Positions 9,409 through 19,275 of a stretch of 64,000 bases of DNA are shown one piece after another. A program made the position numbers and the translations under genes. Position 1 is the first letter of the stretch. Each line of letters starts with the position of its first letter. The notes below the pieces were generated by a model. The model was given only the letters and a program-made list of their open reading frames with translations. It was not told the DNA's origin and did not search any database. Origin of the DNA: Paraglaciecola sp. MB-3u-78 (GTDB lineage Bacteria; Pseudomonadota; Gammaproteobacteria; Enterobacterales; Alteromonadaceae); the NCBI RefSeq assembly GCF_002835935.1, contig NZ_PJCF01000006.1, positions 558,001-622,000 of the forward strand, read 5' to 3'.

Positions 9409-10794
9409 CTAGGAATGGTTTTGTTCTGAGTTAGGCATCATCTTTTTAAATGCTGCATAGTGTTTTTGTATTTTATTGCCATACACTTTTTTCTGACCTT
9501 TACCGTTGTACATGCCAGCAAAATCTTCAAAGGCTAAATCTTTCAGGTACTGCAACATTCTGGGTGAGAAAAAATCAAACAACCCATTAATTTGGCCCTG
9601 AATACTGCCTGCAAAGGCATCAAACATTTCGACTTTTGATTGATATCCAATACGTTCAAAATGAAATCCCATAATTTGTGGTGCGCCCATGCTGATAGAT
9701 AAAATTGCCGCGTCTTCATCTAACTGACGAGCAAATTCAAATACTTGCCATTCACTTAGTTGACTGCCGTGAAATACCTGCCATTCTGCATTTGGTTCCT
9801 TTCGCCATTCATGACCTTGCCATACTTTGTTACTGCTGTAGCGAAAGTGCTGACGGTATTGTGGGATATTGCTTTTACCCCAAAATTTCCAAAACTTGTG
9901 ATTCTCAAAGCGAATGATCATCCGGTCACTGTTGTTTTGTTCAAATCCTTTGCCAGAGCTTTCTACGCACAACACCGCTAAGGCACAGGCTACGTCTAGT
10001 TGCTTTTTATCGCTTAAATCAGTTAATAACGCCCCCCACCGGTTCCATGTTTCAGCGGCATTACGTTGTTCGCTGTTACCAGTAACAGTCAAAATGGTAG
10101 AAGGTGTGAGTCGAGATAGTTCTTGATCTTGTTCAGCAATAGGAATACCAATATCGTCTTGATGATCCGATAAAGCGATAGGGCCTGATTGTTTTGGGTT
10201 GATGTGGGCTATATCTACTGGCGTTAAGTAACGACTGGCCACATAACCTCGGTTGCCATTAAAGCGAATTTGACTCCACTTTTGTTGTTGCCCTTCAACC
10301 CATATTTGACCACCCATAGTGATTTGGCCAAATAGACTGGCGCTTGGGTAGGGGGCAGAACGGACATTCAAATGGTCTGCACTGACTTTGGCATAGTAGC
10401 CTTTTGATACGTAAACCAAATCAACAAATCGTGCGGCAACATAGGCAGTTTCGCCATTGAATTCAATTTCTAACCAGTCGTTTAACACAGCTAGTGTTTT
10501 AACTGACGCCCCTCGGCTTATTGTTGCTAGGTGTTTAGCGCTAGATGAGGGACCTTGGCGTACATTCAATCTGCTGGTGTTAACTGTGCCGGTGAGTCTG
10601 GCTAAGTCGTTGACAGGTTTAAGGTAGTGGGCGGATACAAAACCAAAGGTATCGTTATAGTTAAGTTGTAGCCAATTATCGAAGGGTCCGTCGCCCTTAA
10701 TCACCATGCCTTCAGTGAGCTGTCCCAAAATAGCACCACTGGACGTTGGCATGCTGCGAACATTGAGTAATGAGGTAGAAACTGCGCCTAACAT
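9409..10794 (-). CDS. N-acetylmuramidase endolysin with SH3 repeats
   Basis: 461 residues. Three bacterial SH3 modules lie at about 1-60, 65-125 and 130-190 (repeated LNVRSxP and GYVASRYL/GFVSAHYL motifs), likely cell-wall binding. The C-terminal half is an N-acetylmuramidase domain of the DUF3380 type: CALAVLCVESSGKGFE supplies the catalytic Glu, MIIRFENHKFW follows, then SMGAPQIMGFHFERIGY. The enzyme would cleave the glycan strand of peptidoglycan. There is no signal peptide, so export would rely on the adjacent holin. SH3 repeats at the N-terminus are more usual for Gram-positive phage lysins than for Gram-negative ones. Confidence 0.85.
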   Translation of the reverse strand: MLGAVSTSLLNVRSMPTSSGAILGQLTEGMVIKGDGPFDNWLQLNYNDTFGFVSAHYLKPVNDLARLTGTVNTSRLNVRQGPSSSAKHLATISRGASVKTLAVLNDWLEIEFNGETAYVAARFVDLVYVSKGYYAKVSADHLNVRSAPYPSASLFGQITMGGQIWVEGQQQKWSQIRFNGNRGYVASRYLTPVDIAHINPKQSGPIALSDHQDDIGIPIAEQDQELSRLTPSTILTVTGNSEQRNAAETWNRWGALLTDLSDKKQLDVACALAVLCVESSGKGFEQNNSDRMIIRFENHKFWKFWGKSNIPQYRQHFRYSSNKVWQGHEWRKEPNAEWQVFHGSQLSEWQVFEFARQLDEDAAILSISMGAPQIMGFHFERIGYQSKVEMFDAFAGSIQGQINGLFDFFSPRMLQYLKDLAFEDFAGMYNGKGQKKVYGNKIQKHYAAFKKMMPNSEQNHS

Positions 10795-10990
10795 TTTGGA
10801 TGCCCGTTACGGGGATGTAGAACGAAGAGGTCAAACACGTCAGTGATCCTTTGACTATTTATTGAACAGCTATGAATATAGGGTGCGGAAAGACAATTTA
10901 CAAATTTCTGTTGGTCAGTCTATATATTTTATATTTAGTAAGATTCTGGATTGCCTAGCAATTATCGTTACCTATTCGGGCTGTTATTCA

Positions 10991-11941
10991 TCATAACTTA
11001 GCAAATTTAGCATTAACCGCCTCGTATATCAGTCTAGCTGCCAACTTGGCTGTTCTATTGTCGATGTCATAATTGGGATTCATTTCGGCAATATCAGTAA
11101 GTTGCCAGTTGTAGTGAAATGCAGATTGTGACTGAGCAATCCAGTGCAGCATGTTGATCACAAATTCTACTGGAATACCTAAAGCACTAGGTGCACTTAC
11201 ACCAGGCGCAACACTTGCTGGGAATGCATCAAGGCAAACAGTGACATACAGTTCATCTATTTCAGTTAACATCGATTCAAGTAATTGTTTGGCGGCGTTA
11301 AGATTGCAATCAATATCCAGCAGATACCGTGTTTGAGTTTGTTTGGCATAGGCAAAAAGTGCCGAGGTATTTGATGATTCAGCCACACCTAAGCAGGTAT
11401 AATGAAAAGGCAGATTTTGGGCTTGGCAATATTCAGAAACTTGCCTGAAGGGTGTGCCTGAGCTGGTAATTTGAGCAGGGTTACGTAGGTCAAAGTGGGC
11501 ATCAAAATTAATGATGCCCACTTTGTTGTTGTTAGCAGCAAGATGCTGAACCAAACCTTGGTAACTACCCCAAGCAATTTCGTGTCCGCCACCTAAGCCA
11601 ATCACAAAAGAATTTTCACCTAGGCTCTTTGCGATTTGCTGGGCATATTGAGTTTGGGCATCGGCCAAATGGGTTGCAGCAACGATATTGCCAACATCCG
11701 ATAAACCACAATCTGCATGCCAGGCTAAGTTAGCTAGTGCATTACGTATGACATTTGGACCTTTGGCTGCTCCAACCCTGCCTTTATTAGCGGCCACACC
11801 TAAATCACATTCAAAACCAAGCAGACTGCAACTATTGGTTCGTTGATGGTTATCCATCACTTGATGCCATCGCAGTCCGTTTTGACCCTCTTCAGTATCT
11901 TCACGGCCTTGCCAGTGATAGGTTTTATCTAGGGTAGTCAC
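10991..11941 (-). CDS. hutG: Formimidoylglutamase (arginase family)
   Basis: Final step of histidine degradation, hydrolysing N-formimidoyl-glutamate to glutamate and formamide with two Mn ions. Metal-ligand motifs of the arginase fold are visible: GLGGGHEIAWG, INFDAHFDLR and CLDAFPASVAPGVSAPS. The reading frame extends to 11971, overlapping the end of hutI. I favour the GTG at 11941, directly after the hutI stop and behind a GGGAG; an ATT just before it and the GTG at 11971 are alternatives. It is transcribed with hutI, divergent from hutC-U-H. Confidence 0.9.
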   Translation of the reverse strand: MTTLDKTYHWQGREDTEEGQNGLRWHQVMDNHQRTNSCSLLGFECDLGVAANKGRVGAAKGPNVIRNALANLAWHADCGLSDVGNIVAATHLADAQTQYAQQIAKSLGENSFVIGLGGGHEIAWGSYQGLVQHLAANNNKVGIINFDAHFDLRNPAQITSSGTPFRQVSEYCQAQNLPFHYTCLGVAESSNTSALFAYAKQTQTRYLLDIDCNLNAAKQLLESMLTEIDELYVTVCLDAFPASVAPGVSAPSALGIPVEFVINMLHWIAQSQSAFHYNWQLTDIAEMNPNYDIDNRTAKLAARLIYEAVNAKFAKL

Positions 11942-11946
11942 AATGC

Positions 11947-13158
11947 TTAGCACTCCCTTCCAGCGAACCACTTAGCCGATGGCCTATGCTGGTTAATACC
12001 ATAAACCAGCTCTGCCGGGTGTTCGATATCCCACAGGCATAAGTCTGCATCCATCCCGGTTTTAATTTGGCCTTTGTTTGCAAGATCTAGTGCTTTGGCA
12101 GCATGCAGGGTGACACCTTGAAGTACTTCTTCTGGTGTCAAACCAAACAACACACTCGCCATATTCATTATGGTTAAAATGGATGCAATAGGTGAACTAC
12201 CAGGGTTTAAATCGGTGGCTATGGCAATAGGCACATTGCTGGCTCTGAGTTCGGCTACAGGGGGTTTTTGGGTTTCACTCAGATAATAAAATGCGCCGGG
12301 TAATAACACAGCAACAGTACCTGATTGTTTTAATGCAGGGATATCTTGCGGGTCTAAATATTCAATATGATCGACAGAAATGGCACCAAACTCAGCGGCA
12401 AGTTTGGCACCCTTTAAATCAGATAGTTGTTCAACATGGGCCTTCACATTGAGTTTGTGGATTTTAGCGGCTGCAAAAATCTTGCGGCATTGCACAGGTG
12501 AGAAACCAATGCTTTCACAAAATACATCGACACAGTCTGCCAATTGTTGTTGAGCGACAACAGGTATCACCTGATCGCAAATAAATTGCACATAGTCATC
12601 TGGGTTGGAACGATATTCTTTAGGAACAGTGTGAGCACCAAGATAAGTGGGAATAATATTTACAGGTAAATGTTCAGAAATTTGTTTGGCAACTTTGAGC
12701 ATTTTTAACTCTGTATCCAGATCCAAACCGTAACCCGACTTCACTTCAATGCAGGTTACACCTTCTTCAGCTAATCTCGCAGCGCGTTTAATGGCACTGG
12801 TGAGTAGGGTTAGTTCAGATGCTTCTCTGGTGGCATTCACCGTACCTTGAATACCTCCACCTTGTTGGGCTATTTCAGTGTAGGTTTTACCTTGTAGGCG
12901 TTGTTCAAACTCATTGGCTCTATTGCCGCCATAAACAAGATGGGTGTGGCAGTCGATAAACCCAGGTAGTAACCATTTGTTTTCGCCATCGACTCTTTTA
13001 CTAGTCTGATAGGACGTGTCAGTACTATCGAATATGGCGAGCACTTTGCCGTCTTTTATGGCAACACAAGATTGACTAAGTATGCCGTAAGCTTTGCCGT
13101 TTTTTTGCATCGAAGCAATACGCACATTGTCTATTACTACATCACACTGCTTAGTCAT
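11947..13158 (-). CDS. hutI: Imidazolonepropionase
   Basis: 403 residues, normal for HutI. The amidohydrolase metal motif CHTHLVYGG is at about 70, EVKSGYGLDLDTELKML in the middle, HTVPKEY and AHVEQLSD follow, and the fourth metal ligand is in IATDLNPGSSP. It opens the imidazolone ring in the third step of the Hut pathway. It starts about 36 bp from the hut palindrome and is followed immediately by hutG. Confidence 0.95.
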   Translation of the reverse strand: MTKQCDVVIDNVRIASMQKNGKAYGILSQSCVAIKDGKVLAIFDSTDTSYQTSKRVDGENKWLLPGFIDCHTHLVYGGNRANEFEQRLQGKTYTEIAQQGGGIQGTVNATREASELTLLTSAIKRAARLAEEGVTCIEVKSGYGLDLDTELKMLKVAKQISEHLPVNIIPTYLGAHTVPKEYRSNPDDYVQFICDQVIPVVAQQQLADCVDVFCESIGFSPVQCRKIFAAAKIHKLNVKAHVEQLSDLKGAKLAAEFGAISVDHIEYLDPQDIPALKQSGTVAVLLPGAFYYLSETQKPPVAELRASNVPIAIATDLNPGSSPIASILTIMNMASVLFGLTPEEVLQGVTLHAAKALDLANKGQIKTGMDADLCLWDIEHPAELVYGINQHRPSAKWFAGREC

Positions 13159-13193
13159 GGCTTATACCCTTTAGTTTATATACGTATGAGTCT

Positions 13194-13229
13194 ACTTGTA
13201 CATACTTGTATATACAAGTATGTACAAGT
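13194..13229. promoter_or_regulatory. 36-bp perfect palindrome, probable HutC operator
   Basis: A perfect inverted repeat of 36 bp (ACTTGTACATACTTGTAT and its complement) lies between divergent hutI and hutC. Its core TGTATATACA resembles the operator described for HutC repressors of Pseudomonas. Placed here, HutC would control both hut transcripts and its own gene. The outer ACTTGTAC arms suggest room for two dimers. Confidence 0.75.
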
Positions 13230-13268
13230 GTATTAATATCACTTTATTCTTACATGCTGGATGGGTTG

Positions 13269-14000
13269 ATGATGAATAATACACCTTCGGTGCAAGCCAG
13301 ATTTGTACAAATTAAGTCTGCATTATTAGACAAAATTGAACGTGGCGACATGCGCCCAGGTGACAAAGTGTTGTCAGAAAATAAGCTGGCAGCTAGTTTT
13401 GGTGTGAGTCGTATGACTGCTCGCCGTGCTTTATCTGAATTGGTAGTGGAGGGTATTTTGGCCCGGTCTCAAGGTGTAGGTACCTTTGTTTCTGACAGCA
13501 GACCCATGAGTTCGATTCTTGAAATACGCAGCATAGACGACGAGATCATGCAGCGCGGACATCGTTATTCAAACAAAGTGTTAGGTGTGGACACAATACA
13601 TGCATCTGAACGACAAAGTGTTTGGTTGGGAGTTTCGGCTAATAGTTTAGTTTTTCATACTAAGGTTGTGCATATGGAAAACGATCTAGTCATTCAATTA
13701 GAGGACAGATTAGTTAATCCTACCTTAGCTCCTCAATATATTGAACAAGACTTTATACACACTACAGCGAATCATTATTTGAGTAAAGTAGCGCCTCTGA
13801 CTCAGGCCGACCATTCTGTTGAAGCTATATCCTCCAATAAAGAATTAGCCGATATATTGGATATTGATATCACCCAGCCTTGTTTGAAAATAAGTCGTCG
13901 CACTTATTCAAGTAAAGGCATTGTCAGTTATGCCCGTTTATATCATCCAGGTAACCGCTATCGAATTGGCGGTCACCTTGATTTTCACCCTTCAAATTAG
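13269..14000 (+). CDS. hutC: GntR-family histidine utilisation repressor
   Basis: About 243 residues from the ATG at 13269. The N-terminal winged helix contains the GntR signature VLSENKLAASFGVSRMTARRALSELV in two parts: LSENKLAASFGVSR and MTARRALSEL. The C-terminal half is a UTRA ligand-binding domain ending RLYHPGNRYRIGGHLDF, the usual HutC tail. Urocanate is the known inducer for this family. An upstream ATG at 13206 lies inside the operator palindrome and gives an unconserved extension, so I do not use it. First gene of hutC-hutU-hutH. Confidence 0.9.
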   Translation: MMNNTPSVQARFVQIKSALLDKIERGDMRPGDKVLSENKLAASFGVSRMTARRALSELVVEGILARSQGVGTFVSDSRPMSSILEIRSIDDEIMQRGHRYSNKVLGVDTIHASERQSVWLGVSANSLVFHTKVVHMENDLVIQLEDRLVNPTLAPQYIEQDFIHTTANHYLSKVAPLTQADHSVEAISSNKELADILDIDITQPCLKISRRTYSSKGIVSYARLYHPGNRYRIGGHLDFHPSN

Positions 14001-14009
14001 GACATTTTT

Positions 14010-15689
14010 ATGAATCGTTTTGATCCCAGTCGCACTATCCGCGCACCTAGAGGCAATCAACTCAACGCTAAGAGCTGGCAGACAGAAGCGCCCCTTAGAA
14101 TGTTGATGAATAACCTTGACCCTGAAGTGGCTGAACATCCCCATAGTTTAGTGGTTTATGGTGGCATTGGGCGCGCTGCTAGAGATTGGCCAAGTTATGA
14201 CAAAATTGTTGAAGTTCTGAAACGCCTTAATACTGATGAAACTTTGCTGATCCAAAGTGGCAAACCCGTAGGAGTGTTTCCTACTCACGAAAATGCACCG
14301 CGGGTCATTATTGCTAACTCAAACCTGGTGCCACACTGGGCAAACTGGGAGCATTTTAATGAGTTAGATAAACAAGGCCTAATGATGTATGGCCAAATGA
14401 CAGCGGGATCTTGGATATACATCGGCTCACAGGGCATTGTTCAGGGCACTTATGAAACCTTTGCCAGTGTGGCAAAACAACATTTTAATGGTGAAGCCAA
14501 AGGCCGCTGGATTTTAACCGGTGGTTTGGGCGGTATGGGGGGCGCGCAACCACTTGCGGCCACTATGGCTGGTTTTTCCATGTTAGCCATTGAAGTGGAC
14601 GAAAGTCGCATCGATTTTCGGATCAAAACTGGGTACTTAGATAAAAAAGCCCAAGATCTAGACCATGCTATTGAGTTATTAAATCAAGCTAAATTGGCGG
14701 GAGAGCCTGTTTCAATTGGGTTGTTGGCGAATGCTGCAGACGTTTTCCCCGAATTAGTAACACGAAATATCACCCCAGATGTAGTGACTGACCAAACCAG
14801 CGCTCATGATCCATTAAATGGATACTTACCTAAAGGGTGGAGTTTGGAGCAGGCGATAAACATGCGTCAATCCGACGAAAAAGCAGTCGTCAAAGCGGCC
14901 AAACAATCTATGGCCGTGCAGGTTAAAGCCATGTTAGACCTGCAAACCAATGGTGCGGTCACTCTGGATTACGGCAACAACATTAGACAAATGGCGTTAG
15001 AAGAAGGCGTCAAAAACGCCTTTGATTTCCCAGGTTTTGTACCAGCCTACATCAGGCCCTTATTCTGCCAAGGCATAGGCCCATTTCGTTGGGTGGCATT
15101 ATCCGGCGATCCAGAGGATATCTATAAAACCGATGCAAAAGTAAAAGAATTAATTCCAGATAATGCACACTTACATCAATGGTTAGATATGGCCAAAGAG
15201 CGCATTCAATTCCAAGGTTTACCGGCACGTATTTGTTGGGTGGGTTTAGGTGAAAGACAAAAACTGGGTCTGGCCTTTAATGAAATGGTCAGAACAGGTG
15301 AACTATCGGCACCCATAGTGATTGGTCGAGATCACCTAGATTCAGGATCAGTCGCTTCGCCTAACCGTGAAACAGAAAACATGTTAGATGGCTCAGACGC
15401 GGTATCAGATTGGCCGATACTGAATGCGCTGCTGAACACCGCTGGTGGCGCAACATGGGTAAGTTTGCATCATGGAGGCGGCGTAGGCATGGGGTTCAGT
15501 CAACATTCTGGTGTGGTTATTCTGTGTGATGGCACTGAAGATGCTGACAAACGTATCGCCAGAGTGTTACATAATGACCCCGCCACAGGCGTGATGCGTC
15601 ATGCCGACGCAGGTTATGAAGTAGCGAAATCATGTGCCAGAAAGCACAATTTAGACCTACCCATGTTAGACAATGAGGAAGATAAGTAA
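14010..15689 (+). CDS. hutU: Urocanate hydratase
   Basis: 559 residues, normal for urocanase. NAD-binding [18 protein letters not shown] is at about 171-188 and the catalytic-cysteine region [14 protein letters not shown] at about 405. It hydrates urocanate to imidazolone propionate with tightly bound NAD. It lies 9 bp after hutC and its TAA overlaps the hutH ATG (TAATG), a sign of translational coupling. Confidence 0.97.
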   Translation: MNRFDPSRTIRAPRGNQLNAKSWQTEAPLRMLMNNLDPEVAEHPHSLVVYGGIGRAARDWPSYDKIVEVLKRLNTDETLLIQSGKPVGVFPTHENAPRVIIANSNLVPHWANWEHFNELDKQGLMMYGQMTAGSWIYIGSQGIVQGTYETFASVAKQHFNGEAKGRWILTGGLGGMGGAQPLAATMAGFSMLAIEVDESRIDFRIKTGYLDKKAQDLDHAIELLNQAKLAGEPVSIGLLANAADVFPELVTRNITPDVVTDQTSAHDPLNGYLPKGWSLEQAINMRQSDEKAVVKAAKQSMAVQVKAMLDLQTNGAVTLDYGNNIRQMALEEGVKNAFDFPGFVPAYIRPLFCQGIGPFRWVALSGDPEDIYKTDAKVKELIPDNAHLHQWLDMAKERIQFQGLPARICWVGLGERQKLGLAFNEMVRTGELSAPIVIGRDHLDSGSVASPNRETENMLDGSDAVSDWPILNALLNTAGGATWVSLHHGGGVGMGFSQHSGVVILCDGTEDADKRIARVLHNDPATGVMRHADAGYEVAKSCARKHNLDLPMLDNEEDK

Positions 15690-17209
15690 TGGAACGCATT
15701 GTAATTCAACCGGGGCAACTCACCTTATCGCAATTAAGAGACGTGCATCGTCAGCATATCCCTATTTCTTTATCACCTGATGCTCATGAGGCTATTCATA
15801 AAGCGGAACAGGTGGTGTTGGATGTGATTGCACAAGACAGAACTGTGTATGGGATCAATACTGGTTTTGGTCTATTAGCTAACACCAAAATTGATGTGTC
15901 GGAGTTAGAGCTTTTGCAACGCAGCATAGTGTTGTCACATGCTGCTGGTATTGGCAATTTTATGTCTGAAGATGTTGTACGTTTGTTGTTATTACTTAAA
16001 ATAAACTCGCTGTCACGTGGTTATTCCGGTATTCGCCTGCAAGTGATTGAAGCCCTGATTACCTTGTACAACAAAGAAATCTACCCTGCCATTCCAGAAA
16101 AAGGTTCGGTGGGTGCTTCGGGAGATCTAGCGCCACTGGCCCACATGAGTGTAGTGTTGTTAGGAGAAGGCGAAGTTATCTATCAAGGCACGCGAATTTC
16201 AGCAGAACACGCCTTAAAAATAGCGGGACTTGAGAAAATTGCACTCGCACCTAAGGAAGGATTGGCCCTACTCAATGGGACTCAGGCGTCTACAGCTTTT
16301 TCCCTAAGAGGTCTGTTTTGTGCCGAAAATGCATTAAATTCTAGTATCGCCATTGGGTCATTAAGTGTCGAGGCTGCACTGGGTTCGAGGGTGCCTTTTG
16401 ATGAACGTATTCATGAGGTGCGTGGCCATCAGGCACAAACTGATGTGGCGGCGGCTTACCGAGGTTTATTAAAAGAATCCTCTATTGGTCATTCCCACGG
16501 CGGCTGTGAAAAGGTCCAAGATCCTTATTCACTGCGTTGCCAACCCCAAGTGATGGGCGCTTGTTTGCAACAAATGCGCTTTGCGGCACAGACGCTTGTA
16601 GTAGAAGCCAATGGCGTATCAGACAACCCATTAGTGTTTGCTGATAGTGGCGATATTCTTTCTGGAGGTAATTTTCACGCTGAAATAATTGCTATGACCT
16701 CAGACATGTTAGCCATAGCCTTATCTGAAATTGGTGCCTTGTCTGAAAGACGTATGGCTTTGTTAATTGACTCGCACCTAAGTGGTTTACCCCCCTTTTT
16801 AGTGGATAACGGTGGAGTGAATTCTGGGTTTATGATTGCACAAGTGACCAGTGCCGCTCTTGCAAGCGAAAATAAAACCCTAGCACACCCAGCATCAATA
16901 GATTCATTACCGACTTCGGCCAATCAAGAAGACCATGTGTCTATGGCCACCTTTGCAGGCAGACGATTATGGGATATTTTCGACAATGTAGCGGGTATTT
17001 TGGCCATCGAATGGCTGGCGGCTAGCCAAGGGTTAGACTTTAGATCACCACTTGAAACCAGCGACAAGCTCAAATCAGTTAAAGCCTTGCTACGTACCAA
17101 AGTATCCTTTTACGACAAAGACCGATACTTTTCACCGGATATTGAGAATGCCAAAAAGTTGATAGTGAATCGTAGTTTGTTGGATATTGTTGATATTGAA
17201 CTGCTCTGA
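15689..17209 (+). CDS. hutH: Histidine ammonia-lyase
   Basis: 506 residues. The MIO-forming Ala-Ser-Gly triad lies in [15 protein letters not shown] at about 143. The active-site loop VYGINTGFG and [14 protein letters not shown] are also present. It catalyses the first step, histidine to urocanate plus ammonia. It overlaps hutU by one base. The last gene of the hut block before the integron. Confidence 0.97.
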   Translation: MERIVIQPGQLTLSQLRDVHRQHIPISLSPDAHEAIHKAEQVVLDVIAQDRTVYGINTGFGLLANTKIDVSELELLQRSIVLSHAAGIGNFMSEDVVRLLLLLKINSLSRGYSGIRLQVIEALITLYNKEIYPAIPEKGSVGASGDLAPLAHMSVVLLGEGEVIYQGTRISAEHALKIAGLEKIALAPKEGLALLNGTQASTAFSLRGLFCAENALNSSIAIGSLSVEAALGSRVPFDERIHEVRGHQAQTDVAAAYRGLLKESSIGHSHGGCEKVQDPYSLRCQPQVMGACLQQMRFAAQTLVVEANGVSDNPLVFADSGDILSGGNFHAEIIAMTSDMLAIALSEIGALSERRMALLIDSHLSGLPPFLVDNGGVNSGFMIAQVTSAALASENKTLAHPASIDSLPTSANQEDHVSMATFAGRRLWDIFDNVAGILAIEWLAASQGLDFRSPLETSDKLKSVKALLRTKVSFYDKDRYFSPDIENAKKLIVNRSLLDIVDIELL

Positions 17210-17416
17210 TGTAAATAAATCTATGTCTCAGAATGCCAAAAGTTGGGTATTGACGCTTTGCCAAGGGGCCAGCACAAAAGTGCTTGAGCAAAACTTAGAG
17301 AGTAGTTGTCCCGAAGCGTTCTTAAGAGGCGAAATTGGACAATTCGTTGTACGTTAATAAAAAACAGATTGTCAGGAAATTTTTTTAAATTGATTACGGC
17401 CACTTGACCCTAAGTA
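17210..17416. other. Spacer after hutH without a recognised gene
   Basis: I see no gene, tRNA or clear terminator here. A short AT-rich stretch near 17360-17395 precedes the inverted-repeat element. Confidence 0.5.
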
Positions 17417-17645
17417 ACCTGAGTTCGGGATAAGCCATACCGTCCAGCACCACTATTATTGCGCCTATCTTCGTTGAACTTGCTCACAATAGCTTGCTAT
17501 TCCTTCGCAAGCTCGCCTCGATAAACGCAATAATAGCAGCACTGGATGCGTCTAAAGCTTTAGTCAATCAATTATAACGATCTAACATACTGTTTTTATT
17601 ACAATTACTATTAGGGGAGCGGCACGTCTTAACCCGAGCTCAGGT
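17417..17645. repeat. MITE-like inverted-repeat element, long copy
   Basis: Bounded by imperfect terminal repeats ACCTGAGTTCGGGATAAG and, inverted, CTTAACCCGAGCTCAGGT, with TA on both sides as a possible target duplication. The 229-bp interior has no ORF but contains CTATTATTGCG and its exact complement CGCAATAATAG as a large internal hairpin. The terminal segment GATAAGCCATACCGTCCAGC recurs inverted at the end of priA (56909-56965), so this is a dispersed family. It lies 108 bp beyond the end of the truncated integrase gene. Confidence 0.7.
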
Positions 17646-17692
17646 TAAGTAATCTATCGATAACAACCATTAATACGACATTTTACTTAGGC

Positions 17693-17756
17693 CACAGCCA
17701 GATAATCAGCTTTGGGCTCTTTAATTAAGTTTTGTTCGGGTAAATCAATGGGACTA
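17693..17756 (-). pseudogene. Possible C-terminal remnant of an unknown gene joined to intI
   Basis: Just past the premature integrase stop, a second minus-strand frame reads about 20 residues (SPIDLPEQNLIKEPKADY, then LAVA and stop at 17687-17689). It does not resemble an integrase C-terminus. It could mark a deletion that fused intI to the tail of another gene. Tentative. Confidence 0.25.
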
Positions 17757-18206
17757 ATGGTTGCTAAAATCAATATCTTTTATGCGGATCCTCAATGCTT
17801 CATTAATCCGCAAGCCACAGCCATATAATATAGCGGTTACCAACCAATACTTACCTTTTAGGCAACTAAGCACCGCCTTGACCTCATCAGCGTTTAAAAC
17901 AGTAGGCAAATTTTTAGGGGCTTTAGCATAGCGATATTTTAAATCTACTAGTTCTTGATTCAGTACACGCTTATACATAAAAACAATGGCGCATAAGGCA
18001 AGATTTTGTGTTGCCGCACTAACACCACGATTCACAGCAAGGTGATTTAGAAAACGCTCTATTTCAGCATTACCCATCACATTTGGATGTTTCAGGCTAT
18101 TAAAACGAATAAAATACCGACACCAATACAGGTATGTTTTTTCTGTTTTAAGACTGTACTGAAGAGTGCGGATTTCTAAGCGGATCGACTCAATAAAAGC
18201 TGACAT
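17754..18206 (-). pseudogene. intI: Truncated integron integrase (tyrosine recombinase)
   Basis: 150 residues where IntI proteins have about 320. The N-terminal SAM-like core-binding domain is intact (YSLKTEKTYLYWCRYFIRF, GNAEIERFLNHLAVNRGVSAATQN, LNALCAIVFMYKRVL-like). The reading continues to the first catalytic Arg in YGCGLRINEALRIRIKDIDF and stops two codons later. The rest of the catalytic domain, with the IntI-specific alpha-I2 insertion, the HxxR box and the Tyr nucleophile, is absent, so the product cannot be active. It lies divergent from the cassette array, as integrase genes do. Its promoter is split by an IS1595 element. Confidence 0.88.
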
Positions 18207-18223
18207 TAAAACATCTCAATTAA

Positions 18224-18235
18224 CTGTATGTATGT
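18224..18235. promoter_or_regulatory. Left half of a disrupted LexA (SOS) box
   Basis: CTGT followed by the 8-bp spacer ATGTATGT, then the IS1595 end. With the right half at 19276-19287 the ancestral site reads AACTGTATGTATGTACAGTT, a perfect CTGT-N8-ACAG LexA box 17 bp upstream of the intI start codon. Known integrases are SOS-regulated through such a box. Confidence 0.85.
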
Positions 18236-19275
18236 AAGGGGTATCCTGTTAGCTCCACTACCCACTACATGTTGTGTTTAGCGCTTTTTGATATTTTCAT
18301 AACTAACGGGCGGTGTAACCACCGCTTGTTCAAGCAATCTATAAAATAGTAAACCACGTGAATTAGATGCTCGACGATTAAAACGAAAGGCATATTCGTC
18401 GAGATAACTATCTAAATGTTCATGCCCTACTGAGCCTTGATGAGTTCCTAATATCCATCTTTTCAATAGTGAAGCGACTCTATGCACACCGACTAGCGTC
18501 TCATGAGCAGGCTCTTTAGACCCAAGTTGAACCAACTTATTACGCTCATAACCAAGCTCATAAATTCTATGATAGGCACTTGAACCATCTGTTTGGACGA
18601 CTGAACCGGGCTCTATCGTTTCTTGTATAAACGAATGCAATTGAACTTGCGTTGCCGCTTCAATACGTTTTAACCTTATTCTGCCAAATCCCTTGGGCTT
18701 TTTAATTTCAACCGCTATCGCCACAATTGATTTCTTACTTTGGGCACAAGGAGCACGGGTTTTGGCTTTATCAGCGCCACCCACGTAGGTTTCATCTACT
18801 TCGACAATACCTGATAATTTTCCGCGACTGGGGTTGACCATCGCCCGCCGGTAACGATGTAACATTGTCCATGCAGTTTGATAACTACCTAACCCAAGTA
18901 ACCTTTGCAGACCTAACGCACTCACTCCGTGCTTTTCATTAGTGATATACCAAGCTGCGGCAAACCAATTAGTTAAGGGAGTTCGGCTTTTTTCAAATAG
19001 TGTTCCTGCTGTCACCGTGCCTTGATATCGACATATAGAACACATCATTCGACCGCGAGTTAAGTGATAAGGTTTGGATAATTTGAGACAACGTGGGCAT
19101 ACAAAACCAGAGGGCCAACGTAAGTGCTCCAGAAACTGAAGGCATGCATTATCATCCGGAAACCATTGTAAAAACTGAGTCCAATTTCCGGGATAATCTC
19201 TACCTGATTTTAGTGAATTTGATGAAATAGCCACCACTACATATTGACATAGGTGGAGCTAAGTGGATACCCCTT
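18236..19275 (-). mobile_element. IS1595-family insertion sequence, 1,040 bp
   Basis: Terminal inverted repeats AAGGGGTATCCTGTTAGCTC (left) and, inverted, GAGCTAAGTGGATACCCCTT (right). It is flanked by a perfect 8-bp target duplication ATGTATGT at 18228-18235 and 19276-19283, the length expected for IS1595. It carries one transposase gene. Fresh-looking ends and an exact duplication suggest a recent insertion. It lies between intI and the first cassette. Confidence 0.92.
18278..19237 (-). CDS. IS1595-family transposase (ISXO2-like DDE)
   Basis: 319 residues. An N-terminal zinc ribbon (CPRCLKLSKPYHLTRGRMMC then CRYQ, about 47-72) and a DDE domain with EVDETYVGGADK and VVQTDGSSAYHRIYEL, ending in the C-terminal HEHLDSYLDEYAFRFNRR characteristic of the family. 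Complete and apparently functional. Same strand as intI. Confidence 0.93.
   Translation of the reverse strand: MVAISSNSLKSGRDYPGNWTQFLQWFPDDNACLQFLEHLRWPSGFVCPRCLKLSKPYHLTRGRMMCSICRYQGTVTAGTLFEKSRTPLTNWFAAAWYITNEKHGVSALGLQRLLGLGSYQTAWTMLHRYRRAMVNPSRGKLSGIVEVDETYVGGADKAKTRAPCAQSKKSIVAIAVEIKKPKGFGRIRLKRIEAATQVQLHSFIQETIEPGSVVQTDGSSAYHRIYELGYERNKLVQLGSKEPAHETLVGVHRVASLLKRWILGTHQGSVGHEHLDSYLDEYAFRFNRRASNSRGLLFYRLLEQAVVTPPVSYENIKKR

Noticed and set aside
8969-10794. A prophage
   Set aside because: Only holin- and endolysin-like genes are present, with no structural, replication or integrase genes.
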